A DNA stretch of 64,000 nt from RUG12461 sp045661345. Its GTDB lineage: Bacteria; Bacillota; Clostridia; Lachnospirales; Lachnospiraceae. Both the position numbers and the translations under genes were made by a program. Of the stretch, positions 25,046 to 33,195 are shown one piece after another. Below the pieces are notes generated by a model. That model saw only the letters and a list, made by a program, of their open reading frames with translations, ran no database searches and was not told the origin of the DNA. The stretch lies in NCBI GenBank assembly GCA_045661345.1, contig JAZRFM010000025.1:62001-126000 (forward strand), given 5' to 3'. Numbering within the stretch: position 1 is the stretch's first letter; the number at the start of each line of letters is the position of its first letter.

Positions 25046-25943
25046 TACAAACGGCGCTCCGAAAGGGAGCGCCGTTTTTGTGAGCATGGGTTAGACGGAT
25101 GAAATGATCTTTAACTTAGGACTACCTCTTCAGGTTAATCAGCTCCTCCAGGAGCGTATCCGAAGTCGTAATGACACGGGAGTTTGCCTGGAAGCCACGC
25201 TGGGTTGTGATCATATCCGTAAATTCGGCAGAGAGGTCAACGTTTGACATTTCAATCTCGCCGGAAGTCATCGAAGAACCGTCCGCACTGATATCGCCGA
25301 TAACAGCGTCGCCGGAGTTCAGGGTCGTGTTGTAGCAGGACTCGCCGATTTTCTCAAGACCGGATGCATTTGCAAAGTGTGCGGATGCGATCTGCCCGAG
25401 GAGTACGGTATTGCCGTTATCATAGGAACCATAAATCCGGCCGTCATTCTGGACTGCCACGCCTACCAAAGAGCCAAGCTTCTTCCCGGCGCCGGTGGTA
25501 TTGGTAGCGGAGGTGCCGCTGTCCATACCGGCTGTGGATTTCTTGCCGTTGTTTGCATTCCGGAGCGCTGTGAAATCAATACTGACATTGTGGAAGTTCG
25601 GTCCTAACGCAGAGGTGAACATATACACAGAATCCTGATCATCGATACCCTGGAAGGAACCGTCTGCCTTGGAAAAGGTCAGATCGTAGTTTGTGTAGGT
25701 CACAGAAATATCACGACCTGTGATTTCCACCTTCGTTGTGTCAGGATCGAAATCTTTCAGCATACTGTCCAACCCCAACGAAGATGCAATGTAAGTGTCA
25801 GATGCTTTGTCATATTCATACAGTGCGCCATTAACAGTTACTGCTAACATACGATTCGTGTTTATGTTGACAAAGTAGCCGGCCCAGGTGTCGGCAGGGT
25901 TTTTCTCTGCAGGGTTCGGATATTCATAATCCCCATAATGAGC
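25046..25943 (-). repeat. Right arm of inverted flgE 3' duplication
   Basis: Inverse-orientation paralogous copy of 22235-23129. It includes the 3' codons of flgE, about 45 bp of non-coding tail and the GC-rich terminator hairpin. In the last 38 codons the proteins are identical, yet nine codons differ silently, so this is a diverged paralogue and not a very recent copy. Confidence 0.85.
25051..25079. terminator. Bidirectional terminator between acetyltransferase gene and flgE remnant
   Basis: A 10-bp stem (ACGGCGCTCC at 25051-25060 with GGAGCGCCGT at 25066-25075) and TTTT on the plus side can end the acetyltransferase transcript. On the minus strand the same hairpin followed by TTTG corresponds to the flgE terminator at 23104. 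Confidence 0.8.
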
Positions 25944-26024
25944 CGGCCATCCATCTGTAGACGGTATCGGATTTCCTTCCGGGTCTTTTCTTGGCTCCTT
26001 TTTGGTGGTTTTCTCGTACAGTTT
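25122..26024 (-). pseudogene. 5'-truncated second flgE (inverted hook-protein fragment)
   Basis: On the minus strand, about 300 codons match the C-terminal part of the flgE at 21004: YPNPAEKNPADTWAGYFVN and LTFSKADGSFQGIDDQDSV in the variable insert, then LGPNFHNVSIDFTALRNANN and a near-identical C-terminal hook domain to the stop. No flgE N-terminal rod domain, start codon or ribosome site exists. Similarity stops near 26024, where an unrelated truncated gene begins in the opposite direction. The open frame continues to an ATG at 26111 only by chance through the neighbour's antisense strand. It could be a relic of a second hook gene or a silent recombination cassette. Confidence 0.85.
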
Positions 26025-26659
26025 TGCAATTTGTATTGCGTAACATCCGACTTGGCGCCGAGGTGCATGGCCTGCTGAGAAGCGAATCATACGAACTACC
26101 GGTGGAAGCAATCCGGGAGATGATAGTCAATGCGCATTGCCATCGCAATATGACGGATGAATCGTGCGTTCAGGTGGCAATATACGATGATCGTCTGGAG
26201 GTCACATCGCCGGGTGGATTGTATAATGGGCTGACATTTGAAGATATGATGCACGGACATTCCAAGCTAAGGAACAGAGCTATTGCTAATGTATTCAGTC
26301 AGATGGGGTTAGTAGAATCGTGGGGTACAGGGATAAGGAAAATCAAAGACACCGCACGAAAATATGGTCTGCCGGATCCGGAGTTTATTGAAATGCCGGA
26401 AACATTTCGTGTGAACCTCTTCCGTAAGCCGTTACAGGTGGACGATCGCCAATCTGCTGTTGATAATTCCGGTGATGACGGTAATAAACTTGGTGATGGT
26501 TCGGCGAGATTCGGTGAAAAGGGCGCAGAAACGGCAGAAGGCACAGAAAAGGGCACAGAAAAGGGCACAGAATGTCAGATGAATATTCCAAACCGCCATA
26601 CAAAAGAGGCAGGGATTAGAGAGTGTTGGAAAGTTTTCAGAACCTGCAGAGCAAGCTAA
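26018..26659 (+). pseudogene. 5'-truncated AlbA/RecG-like ATP-binding (HATPase_c_4) protein remnant
   Basis: About 210 codons. The start QFVLRNIRLGAEVHGLLR, the core ELPVEAIREMIVNAHCHRNM, VQVAIYDDRLEVTSPGGLYN and SKLRNRAIANVFSQMGLVES match the C-terminal half of AlbA_2/RecG-like putative transcriptional regulators (ATP-binding GHKL-like domain). The N-terminal AlbA_2 Schlafen-type DNA-binding half is missing at the junction with the inverted flgE fragment. After the domain comes an EKGTEKGTE linker and a tail with no recognisable winged helix, so the 3' end also appears lost. Probably non-functional. Confidence 0.75.
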
Positions 26660-26674
26660 AAAAGCAAGTAATCC

Positions 26675-26703
26675 TTGACTTTTTCAGAGATTTTTGCTAT
26701 AAA
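26675..26703 (+). promoter_or_regulatory. Sigma-A promoter upstream of motA
   Basis: TTGACT (26675-26680), a 17-bp spacer and TATAAA (26698-26703), with an extended TGC before the -10. It probably drives motA and the downstream genes, which the flgE terminator has cut off from the flgB promoter. Confidence 0.7.
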
Positions 26704-26715
26704 AAAGAGACAGGG

Positions 26716-26754
26716 AGGCATTTTCCAATTCCAAGGGACTGGAAAGTGCCTTTC
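26716..26754 (+). terminator. Hairpin just downstream of the motA promoter (weak terminator or attenuator)
   Basis: A 12-bp stem (AGGCATTTTCCA at 26716-26727 with TGGAAAGTGCCT at 26740-26751, one G-U pair) followed by only TTTCTG. It lies within the first about 45 nt of the transcript predicted from the promoter at 26675. It could end the remnant gene's transcript or attenuate motA. Confidence 0.5.
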
Positions 26755-26864
26755 TGTGTGTGTTGTTGAAAATCTTAAAAAAAAATAGACAACAAAGTCA
26801 AAGTCGGGTAAGATATTATAAGGGCTGAGAGTATGCCTATTTTTAGCATGGAAGGTGAATAATC

Positions 26865-27668
26865 TTGGATATAGCGTCGCTAGCGGGTATCGCGATGGGT
26901 CTGGTTATGGTCGTGTTCGGCATCATCAGTTCCGGTGGTGCTGCCGCGATCACAAACTTTATCGATATACCGTCTGTCATCATCACGATCGGAGGGTCTA
27001 TCACCGGTACGATGGCCTGCTTCAAGATGCCTGATTTCATCGCCGGCGTCAAGTCACTGACGATGTCCATAAAGGATCCGAAATACGATGTGGGAGAGGT
27101 CATTACACAGATCATATCCCTTTCCAATGTTGCCAGAAAGGAAGGCTTGCTTGCTCTGGAGGAGGCGGCAAACGGAATAGAGGATCCCTTTTTGAAGAAG
27201 GGTATCATGCTTGTCGTGGACGGTACCGATCCGGAGCTGGTGCGCGGTATCATGGAGACGGAGCTTGCCTGCATAGAGGGCCGGCACAAAAAGGTCATCG
27301 GCTTCTGGGCGAGATGGGAAGCACTCGGACCTGCATGGGGCATGATCGGGACCCTGATCGGTCTCGTGAACATGTTAAAGAACCTGGAGGACGCGTCCAC
27401 CATCGGACCGAACATGGCGGTCGCTCTTCTGACGACGCTCTACGGATCGCTGATCGCGAACTGGATCTGCGCACCCACCGGTGCGAAGCTGGCGGTCAAC
27501 AATGATAATGAAATGATGGTAAAAGAGGTTGCCGTAGAAGGATTGCTTTCGATTCAGGCCGGGGAGAACCCGCGCGTCATCGAGGAAAAGCTGAAATCCT
27601 TCCTGGCTCCCGCAGTCAGAGACAGCCTTACGATTGGTGATAATCCGGCTGGAGGCGGGGAAGGCTGA
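26865..27668 (+). CDS. motA: Flagellar stator protein MotA
   Basis: 267 residues with four membrane helices (about 2-22, 34-52, 155-175, 186-206). The large cytoplasmic loop between helices 2 and 3 carries the torque-contact segment (KKGIMLVVDGTDPELVRGIM, ACIEGRHKKVIGFWARWEAL). The conserved proline-gly region LGPAWGMIGTLIGLVNML and LYGSLIANWICAP confirm MotA. The start is TTG at 26865 behind AAGGTG. motB overlaps by 1 bp. Confidence 0.95.
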   Translation: MDIASLAGIAMGLVMVVFGIISSGGAAAITNFIDIPSVIITIGGSITGTMACFKMPDFIAGVKSLTMSIKDPKYDVGEVITQIISLSNVARKEGLLALEEAANGIEDPFLKKGIMLVVDGTDPELVRGIMETELACIEGRHKKVIGFWARWEALGPAWGMIGTLIGLVNMLKNLEDASTIGPNMAVALLTTLYGSLIANWICAPTGAKLAVNNDNEMMVKEVAVEGLLSIQAGENPRVIEEKLKSFLAPAVRDSLTIGDNPAGGGEG

Positions 27669-28507
27669 TGGCAAAGAAGAAAAAAGAGGAAGGCGGCGGA
27701 GGCGGCGCACCGGGCTGGATGGCCACTTTCTCCGACCTTATGAACCTGCTCCTTTGCTTTTTCGTGCTTTTGTTCTCCATGTCCTCTGTGGATGCCGCGA
27801 AATTTGAAGCAGTCGTTGCATCGCTCCAATCCAGCTTTTCGATTCTGCCGGCCGGCGGATCCTCCATCGGAGATGCGAATATGATCAGCTCCGGGATCAG
27901 TCAGCTTGAGAATCTGGACATCTATGTGAATCCCCAGGCGACCGCTTCCGACGGTGAGGACACCAATGACGGAGATACCGCGGATGAGGAGTTGCAGGAG
28001 GCGAAGGAGACCATTGAAGAGGCGGAGCTTGCAGAGTCCGAGCAGATGGCGGAGGAGATCGAGAAGCTTGCCCAGGAATACGGCATTCAGGATCAGGTGG
28101 ATGTATCCTTCAACGGAGAGTATGTACAGCTGACCTTGAACGGGGCGATTCTCTTTGACTCCGGAAAGTCAGAGATCAAACAGGAGGCGCTGCCGCTGAT
28201 CGACAAGATCGGCGCCATCTTAAACGGTTACCAGAGCAACGACATCGAGATCGAGGGACACACCGACAATGTCCCGATCCATAGCGCGAAATACGAGAGT
28301 AACGATGTTCTGTCCATGTACCGGGCGCTTTCGGTGGCGGATTATATCAGACAGATCACCGGGCATCCCTCCGGACATATCAAGAGCTCCGGCAGAGGGG
28401 AATATGTGCCGATCGCGGACAATGCCACCCCGGAGGGGCGCGCACGGAACCGACGCGTGGAGATCAAGCTGTACAATTCCTACAATTCCGGGAAGGATGA
28501 ATCATGA
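27668..28507 (+). CDS. motB: Flagellar stator protein MotB
   Basis: 279 residues. A Lys/Gly-rich cytoplasmic start precedes one membrane helix with the proton/sodium-binding aspartate D23 (GWMATFSDLMNLLLCFFVLL). A Glu-rich periplasmic linker (plug region) follows, then an OmpA-like peptidoglycan-binding domain (VQLTLNGAILFDSGKSEIK, IEIEGHTDNVPI, SSGRGEYVPIADN, RARNRRVEI). With MotA it forms the ion-driven stator. Confidence 0.96.
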   Translation: MAKKKKEEGGGGGAPGWMATFSDLMNLLLCFFVLLFSMSSVDAAKFEAVVASLQSSFSILPAGGSSIGDANMISSGISQLENLDIYVNPQATASDGEDTNDGDTADEELQEAKETIEEAELAESEQMAEEIEKLAQEYGIQDQVDVSFNGEYVQLTLNGAILFDSGKSEIKQEALPLIDKIGAILNGYQSNDIEIEGHTDNVPIHSAKYESNDVLSMYRALSVADYIRQITGHPSGHIKSSGRGEYVPIADNATPEGRARNRRVEIKLYNSYNSGKDES

Positions 28508-28559
28508 TACTAACGCGGATCGGTAAGGCGTTTCCGCGATACGAAAGGAAGACGTTGCA

Positions 28560-29075
28560 ATGAAAAAAAATCTGATGTCGGTGCTGATCCTTGCACTTGT
28601 GGTTGTGAATCTGGCACTGACAGCGCTGCTTCTTTTTACGGTGCTGCCGCAGTCCAAGAAGGCGAATGAGCTTGTGTCGAAGGTTGCATCCGCCATCGAG
28701 CTTGAGCTGGAGAGCGGACAGGTGACCAGCTCGAGCACGATCCCCATCAGTGATCTGGAGGTTTATGCGGTAAACGGCGGGAATGCGTGGCTGATCAATC
28801 TGCAGAGCACGGACGACAAGGCACATCACGCACAGATCGCGGTCAGCCTTTCCGAAAACACACAGGCCGATGGTTATAAGGACGGCAGCGAGGCGCTGGC
28901 ATCCAAGGAAGCGCTGGTCATGGATGTGATCAACCGTGTGATTGGAGGATATACGGCGGACGTTTTGAAGAACGATCCGCAGGGTGCGCAGCAGGAGATC
29001 CTGAAGGAGCTGCAGCAGCTCTTTGATGATGACTTTATTGTCGGCGTCACGTTCCCGACTTTTACGGTAGAGTAA
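28560..29075 (+). CDS. fliL: Flagellar basal body-associated protein FliL
   Basis: 171 residues with an N-terminal membrane anchor (about 5-27) and an extracytoplasmic stomatin-like domain. It ends with KELQQLFDDDFIVGVTFPTFTVE, the usual FliL beta-strand tail. FliL surrounds and stabilises stator units. Position between motB and fliM supports the call. Confidence 0.9.
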   Translation: MKKNLMSVLILALVVVNLALTALLLFTVLPQSKKANELVSKVASAIELELESGQVTSSSTIPISDLEVYAVNGGNAWLINLQSTDDKAHHAQIAVSLSENTQADGYKDGSEALASKEALVMDVINRVIGGYTADVLKNDPQGAQQEILKELQQLFDDDFIVGVTFPTFTVE

Positions 29076-29096
29076 ACGTTTTAGGGGGAGAAGCCC

Positions 29097-30077
29097 ATGG
29101 GCGAGGTCCTTTCCCAGAGCGAGATCGACAATCTCCTTCAAGCGCTCAGCAGCGGTGAAGTAGATGTAGAGGACATGAAAGACCGGGACGAGAAGCAGGT
29201 CAAGAATTATGACTTTGCGAGACCGTCCAAGTTCTCCAAGGAACATCTCAGAACTCTGGAGATCATATTTGAACATTACGGGCGGCTGCTTTCCACGAAT
29301 CTTCCGGTATACCTGAGCAAGTCCGTTACGATTGAGGTCATGAACTCGGAAGCCGTGACTTATTCGGAGTTCTCCAACGCATTGTCCAATCCGGTACTCC
29401 TCGGGATCGTCAATTTTTCTCCTTTACAGGGGAACGTGATTCTGGAACTGGCTGCGAATCTGGGCTACACCATCGTGGATCGTATGCTGGGAGGCCCCGG
29501 AAAACCGCTTGAAAAGAACCGTGATTTTTCGGAAATTGAGCTTTTGATTATTGACCGCATCATGGCTGTCTGCGTGAATCTTTTACGGGAGCCCTGGAAG
29601 AACGTGGTGGATCTGCACCCGCATTTGGAGCGGATCGAGACCAATTCCCAGTTTGCGCAGATCATCGCACCCAGCGAGATGATCGCCATTGTCACGATCA
29701 ATATTCATCTGGGGGATGTGGAAGGTCTCATGAATATCTGTCTTCCCTATCTGACACTGGAAGACGTCATGGACAAGCTGAACACAAAATACTGGTTCTC
29801 CACCATGCAGGAGATGGACGAGGCTTCCTACCGCGACAATCTGGAAGCGCTTGTCAACAAAGTCCATGTGCCCGTGAAGGCGATCCTGGGGAACAGCAGT
29901 ATCAATGTGAATGACTTCATCAATCTGCAGGTGGGTGATATCATCCGTCTGGATAAAAAGGTTGAAGATGAATTAGATGTATATGTAGGCGACATCAAGA
30001 AATTTACGGCGCTGCCGGGCGCATCCGATGATGCGTACGCAGTCAGAGTCACCTCGATCATCAGAGAGGAGCAATAA
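29097..30077 (+). CDS. fliM: Flagellar motor switch protein FliM
   Basis: C-ring protein, 326 residues. The N-terminal CheY-P binding peptide is VLSQSEIDNLLQALSSGE. The CheC-like middle domain contains YDFARPSKFSKEHLRTLEII and MLGGPGKP. The C-terminal SpoA domain is recognisable (VKAILGNSSINVNDFINLQVGDIIRLD). fliY starts 2 bp after its stop. Confidence 0.97.
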   Translation: MGEVLSQSEIDNLLQALSSGEVDVEDMKDRDEKQVKNYDFARPSKFSKEHLRTLEIIFEHYGRLLSTNLPVYLSKSVTIEVMNSEAVTYSEFSNALSNPVLLGIVNFSPLQGNVILELAANLGYTIVDRMLGGPGKPLEKNRDFSEIELLIIDRIMAVCVNLLREPWKNVVDLHPHLERIETNSQFAQIIAPSEMIAIVTINIHLGDVEGLMNICLPYLTLEDVMDKLNTKYWFSTMQEMDEASYRDNLEALVNKVHVPVKAILGNSSINVNDFINLQVGDIIRLDKKVEDELDVYVGDIKKFTALPGASDDAYAVRVTSIIREEQ

Positions 30078-30079
30078 GC

Positions 30080-31237
30080 GTGGACGGAGTATTATCACAA
30101 GAAGAGATCAATGCCCTGTTGGACAGCGGGGGCGAAACCAGCCCCGCCGATGACGGACCGGGTTCTCTTTCTTCCACCGAGATGGATACCATCGGCGAAG
30201 TCGCCAATATCAGTATGGGAACCGCCGCGACGACCCTGTTCTCACTGGTCAACCGGAAGGTGGATATCTCAACGCCCGTGGTTTCCGAGGCGACATGGAA
30301 AGACATCGCCGGCAATTATGAAAAGCCTTGCGTTTTTATCCGGATCGGCTATACTTTAGGATTGGACGGCAGTAATATTCTGGTGCTGAAGGAACGCGAC
30401 GTCAAGGTCATCACGGATCTGATGATGGGAAATGACGGGACGAATACGGACGGTGAGTTGTCGGAACTCCATCTTTCCGCCATCAGTGAGGCGATGAACC
30501 AGATGATGGGATCGGCAGCGACCTCCCTGTCCTCGATGCTCAATAAGATGATCGATATCAGTCCCCCGGTCGCCGATCTGATCGACCTGCAGGAGACTGT
30601 TGATGAAAGTGAGATCGAGCCTTTTCTCGCCGGACACTTTGTCAAGATCGCCTTCAAGATGCAGATCGGGGATCTCGTAGACAGCGAGATCATGCAGTTA
30701 TATCCGTACAGCTTCGCACATGAGATGTGCGACAGCATTACAAAGAATATGCAGATGGACAGCGACAGCGTGGGAGGAGAAGCCGAGAGTGCACCTGCCC
30801 CGGCGCCGTCCCCGGCACCCGCTCCGGCACCTGCAGCGGCTCCGCCTCCGCAGGCGGCAGCGCCCCCACCGATGGCAGCGGCTCCGCCGCCACAGGGGAT
30901 GCCGGTGCCGCAGGCGGTCGATATGTCCATGTACGGCGCGCCGGTCAATATTCAGCCCGCCCAGTTCCAGCCCTTTGTGACGGAACTGAATCCGGCACTG
31001 CAAAAGGAAAACATCGATCTCATCATGGATGTGCCTCTGGAGGTGACGGTAGAGCTCGGGCGGACCAGCAAGTCGATTCAGGACATCCTCGATTTTGCGC
31101 CCGGTACCATCATCGAGCTCAACAAGCTTGCGGGTGAGCCGGTGGATATTCTGGTCAACGGCAAATATGTCGCCAAGGGCGAGGTGGTCGTCATCGAAGA
31201 AAGCTTCGGTGTACGGCTGACGGAGATCATCAAGTGA
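30080..31237 (+). CDS. fliY: Flagellar motor switch phosphatase FliY
   Basis: 385 residues, FliN fused to a CheC-like phosphatase. The N-terminal CheY-P peptide is VLSQEEINALLDSGG. Two active-site motifs are intact: IGEVANISMGTAAT and ISEAMNQMMGSAATS (E-x-x-N in each). A Pro/Ala-rich linker (about 232-280) precedes the FliN/SpoA domain (VPLEVTVELGRTSKSIQDIL, GTIIELNKLAGEPVDI). It dephosphorylates CheY-P at the motor. The GTG start at 30080 has AGAGGAG upstream. Confidence 0.95.
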   Translation: MDGVLSQEEINALLDSGGETSPADDGPGSLSSTEMDTIGEVANISMGTAATTLFSLVNRKVDISTPVVSEATWKDIAGNYEKPCVFIRIGYTLGLDGSNILVLKERDVKVITDLMMGNDGTNTDGELSELHLSAISEAMNQMMGSAATSLSSMLNKMIDISPPVADLIDLQETVDESEIEPFLAGHFVKIAFKMQIGDLVDSEIMQLYPYSFAHEMCDSITKNMQMDSDSVGGEAESAPAPAPSPAPAPAPAAAPPPQAAAPPPMAAAPPPQGMPVPQAVDMSMYGAPVNIQPAQFQPFVTELNPALQKENIDLIMDVPLEVTVELGRTSKSIQDILDFAPGTIIELNKLAGEPVDILVNGKYVAKGEVVVIEESFGVRLTEIIK

Positions 31238-31313
31238 CAGCAAGGTTCTTAAAAGAACCTTCTGAATATAAAAAGAAAACACAAAAACAGATCAAGATAA
31301 GGAGAGAAACAAA

Positions 31314-31676
31314 ATGGCAAAGAACATCTTAATTTGTGATGACGCAGCGTTCATGAGGATGATGATCAAGGACATCCTTACAAAGAATGGCTACAATATC
31401 GCAGGTGAGGCAGAGAATGGAGCCAAGGCGGTTGAGAAGTACAACGAGACCAAGCCGGATCTGGTTCTGATGGACATTACGATGCCTGAGATGGACGGGA
31501 TCCAGGCATTGAAGAAGATCAAGGAGGGGGATCCGAACGCAACGGTGATCATGTGCTCTGCCATGGGTCAGCAGGCCATGGTTATTGAGGCTATTCAGTC
31601 CGGAGCAAAGGATTTCATAGTGAAACCGTTCCAGGCAGAGCGTGTTCTGGAAGCGGTTAAAAAAGTTGTAGGCTGA
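31314..31676 (+). CDS. cheY: Chemotaxis response regulator CheY
   Basis: Single receiver domain, 120 residues. Acidic pocket D9/D10, phosphorylation site D54 (PDLVLMDITMPEMDG), conserved serine/alanine switch (VIMCSAMG) and lysine in DFIVKPF. It carries the signal from CheA to the switch proteins FliM/FliY encoded just upstream. Strong AAGGAG precedes the ATG. Confidence 0.97.
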   Translation: MAKNILICDDAAFMRMMIKDILTKNGYNIAGEAENGAKAVEKYNETKPDLVLMDITMPEMDGIQALKKIKEGDPNATVIMCSAMGQQAMVIEAIQSGAKDFIVKPFQAERVLEAVKKVVG

Positions 31677-31680
31677 TCCG

Positions 31681-32067
31681 ATGATCTTGCTTAGCACGAG
31701 AGGATCTGTTCAGAGTGCGTTTCAATTGATCGGCGTACTCCTGATCTTTGTTTTTGTGCTTGTGATTACCTATTTTACCACGCGGTTCATCGCGGGGTAT
31801 CAGAAGGTGCAGTCACAGGGACGGAATCTGAAGGCTGTAGAGACCCTGCGGCTTGTGAACAACAAATATCTGCAGATCGTCAAAGCAGGCGAGAAGTATC
31901 TTGTGATAGCCATCGGAAAGGATGAGGTGCGCTTGCTTGCGACGTTGACGGAAGACGAGCTGGTTCAGTATGAGCCGCCGGCATCGCCGGTGACGACGAC
32001 TTTCCAGGAGTCGTTCCGCATAGCGCTGGGTAAATGGAAGGATCATTTTCCGAAAAAGCAGGCCTGA
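31681..32067 (+). CDS. fliO: Flagellar biosynthetic protein FliO
   Basis: 128 residues. One membrane helix (about 15-36) is followed by a basic cytoplasmic domain (LKAVETLRLVNNKYLQIVKAGEKYLVIAIG) typical of FliO/FliZ. FliO assists assembly of the FliP ring in the export gate and is the most variable gate component. Position ahead of fliP-fliQ-fliR makes the call firm. Confidence 0.9.
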   Translation: MILLSTRGSVQSAFQLIGVLLIFVFVLVITYFTTRFIAGYQKVQSQGRNLKAVETLRLVNNKYLQIVKAGEKYLVIAIGKDEVRLLATLTEDELVQYEPPASPVTTTFQESFRIALGKWKDHFPKKQA

Positions 32068-32070
32068 AAG

Positions 32071-32901
32071 ATGAACAGAAAGTATGTGTTGCGTATTGCC
32101 GCCGGTTTGGTTGCGGCGTTTCTCATTTGTTTATTCGCAGTGCCAATGCGCGTTGCGGCGGCTGAGCCTTCCGACATAAGCTCACTAAATGTTGAAAACA
32201 GCAACGGAGAAGAGGTTCCCCGCGCCCAGGACGATATCAACAATGGTTTCGCCATCATTTACAACAACGATGAGGGGAGCCTGACGGCGCCGATTAAGAT
32301 TCTGATCGTGATCACGATCCTTGCCATTGCGCCGGCAATCCTGGTCATGCTGACCTCCTTCACGAGGATTATCGTGGTGCTGCATTTTCTTCGTACCGCC
32401 ATCGGGACGAATACAGCCCCGCCGAACCAGGTGTTGATCGGACTCGCGCTGTTTTTGACATTTTTTATTATGTATCCCACGTTTTCCGCCATCAACGAGA
32501 ATGCGATCCAGCCTTTGGACAGGGGGGAGATTACGCAGGAAGAAGCTGTGCAGGAAGCGATCCTGCCCCTCAGGACATTTATGCTGAGTCAGGCGAAGGA
32601 GAAAGATATCGATCTGTTTTGCCAGATCGCAAACATCACCTATCAGACCAGTGATGATATCCCGAATATGGTGTTGATTCCGGGATTTATCCTGAGTGAG
32701 CTCAGGCAGGCGTTTGTGATCGGCTTTTTGATTTATATACCGTTCATTGTGATCGATATGGTGGTCTCATCGGTGCTGATGTCTATGGGTATGATGATGC
32801 TGCCGCCGACAACCATCTCGCTGCCCTTTAAGGTGCTGCTTTTCATACTTGCGGACGGCTGGGATCTGGTGATCGGAAATGTGGTTCGTACATTTTACTG
32901 A
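32071..32901 (+). CDS. fliP: Flagellar biosynthetic protein FliP
   Basis: 276 residues. A cleavable signal peptide (1-31, ending near VAAAEP) precedes four membrane helices. Conserved motifs are ILVMLTSFTRIIVVLHFLRTA, LALFLTFFIMYPTF, LIPGFILSELRQAFVIGFLI and MMMLPPTTISLPFKVLLFI. It forms the core of the type III export channel with FliQ and FliR. Confidence 0.97.
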   Translation: MNRKYVLRIAAGLVAAFLICLFAVPMRVAAAEPSDISSLNVENSNGEEVPRAQDDINNGFAIIYNNDEGSLTAPIKILIVITILAIAPAILVMLTSFTRIIVVLHFLRTAIGTNTAPPNQVLIGLALFLTFFIMYPTFSAINENAIQPLDRGEITQEEAVQEAILPLRTFMLSQAKEKDIDLFCQIANITYQTSDDIPNMVLIPGFILSELRQAFVIGFLIYIPFIVIDMVVSSVLMSMGMMMLPPTTISLPFKVLLFILADGWDLVIGNVVRTFY

Positions 32902-32921
32902 GGAGAAGGAGGAGAGAAACG

Positions 32922-33194
32922 ATGATCACACAGGGAGAGATTCTCGATATTGCCAGAGACACCTTTTACACGATCATTCTGACGTCGGCGCCTCCGCTTC
33001 TCATCTCACTGGTCGTCGGACTTGTGATCAGCGTGTTTCAGACCGTTACCAGTATTCAGGAACAGACCCTGACATTCGTGCCGAAGATCCTGGCGATCTT
33101 TTTGTCTTTGATGCTGATCGGATCCTGGATGCTGGATAATCTGACGGACTTTATGACACGTTTATGGAATAACTTTGCGCTCTATCTGAATTGA
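32922..33194 (+). CDS. fliQ: Flagellar biosynthetic protein FliQ
   Basis: 90 residues with two membrane helices (about 15-37 and 53-72). Motif LVVGLVISVFQTVTSIQEQT is typical of FliQ/EscS. It packs around the FliP-FliR gate. fliR starts 2 bp after its stop. Confidence 0.95.
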   Translation: MITQGEILDIARDTFYTIILTSAPPLLISLVVGLVISVFQTVTSIQEQTLTFVPKILAIFLSLMLIGSWMLDNLTDFMTRLWNNFALYLN

Positions 33195-33195
33195 T

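Noticed and set aside
26025..26111. Extension of the flgE fragment back to an ATG at 26111
   Set aside because: These codons are the antisense of the AlbA-like coding sequence and show no hook-protein similarity.
23130..26660. Insertion sequence or integron carrying the ATPase and acetyltransferase genes
   Set aside because: No transposase, integrase or terminal inverted repeat other than the flgE arms themselves can be found.
26760..26864. Sigma-28 promoter directly ahead of motA
   Set aside because: No TAAA plus GCCGATAA-type pair with correct spacing; TATTAT near 26814 lacks a -35 element.
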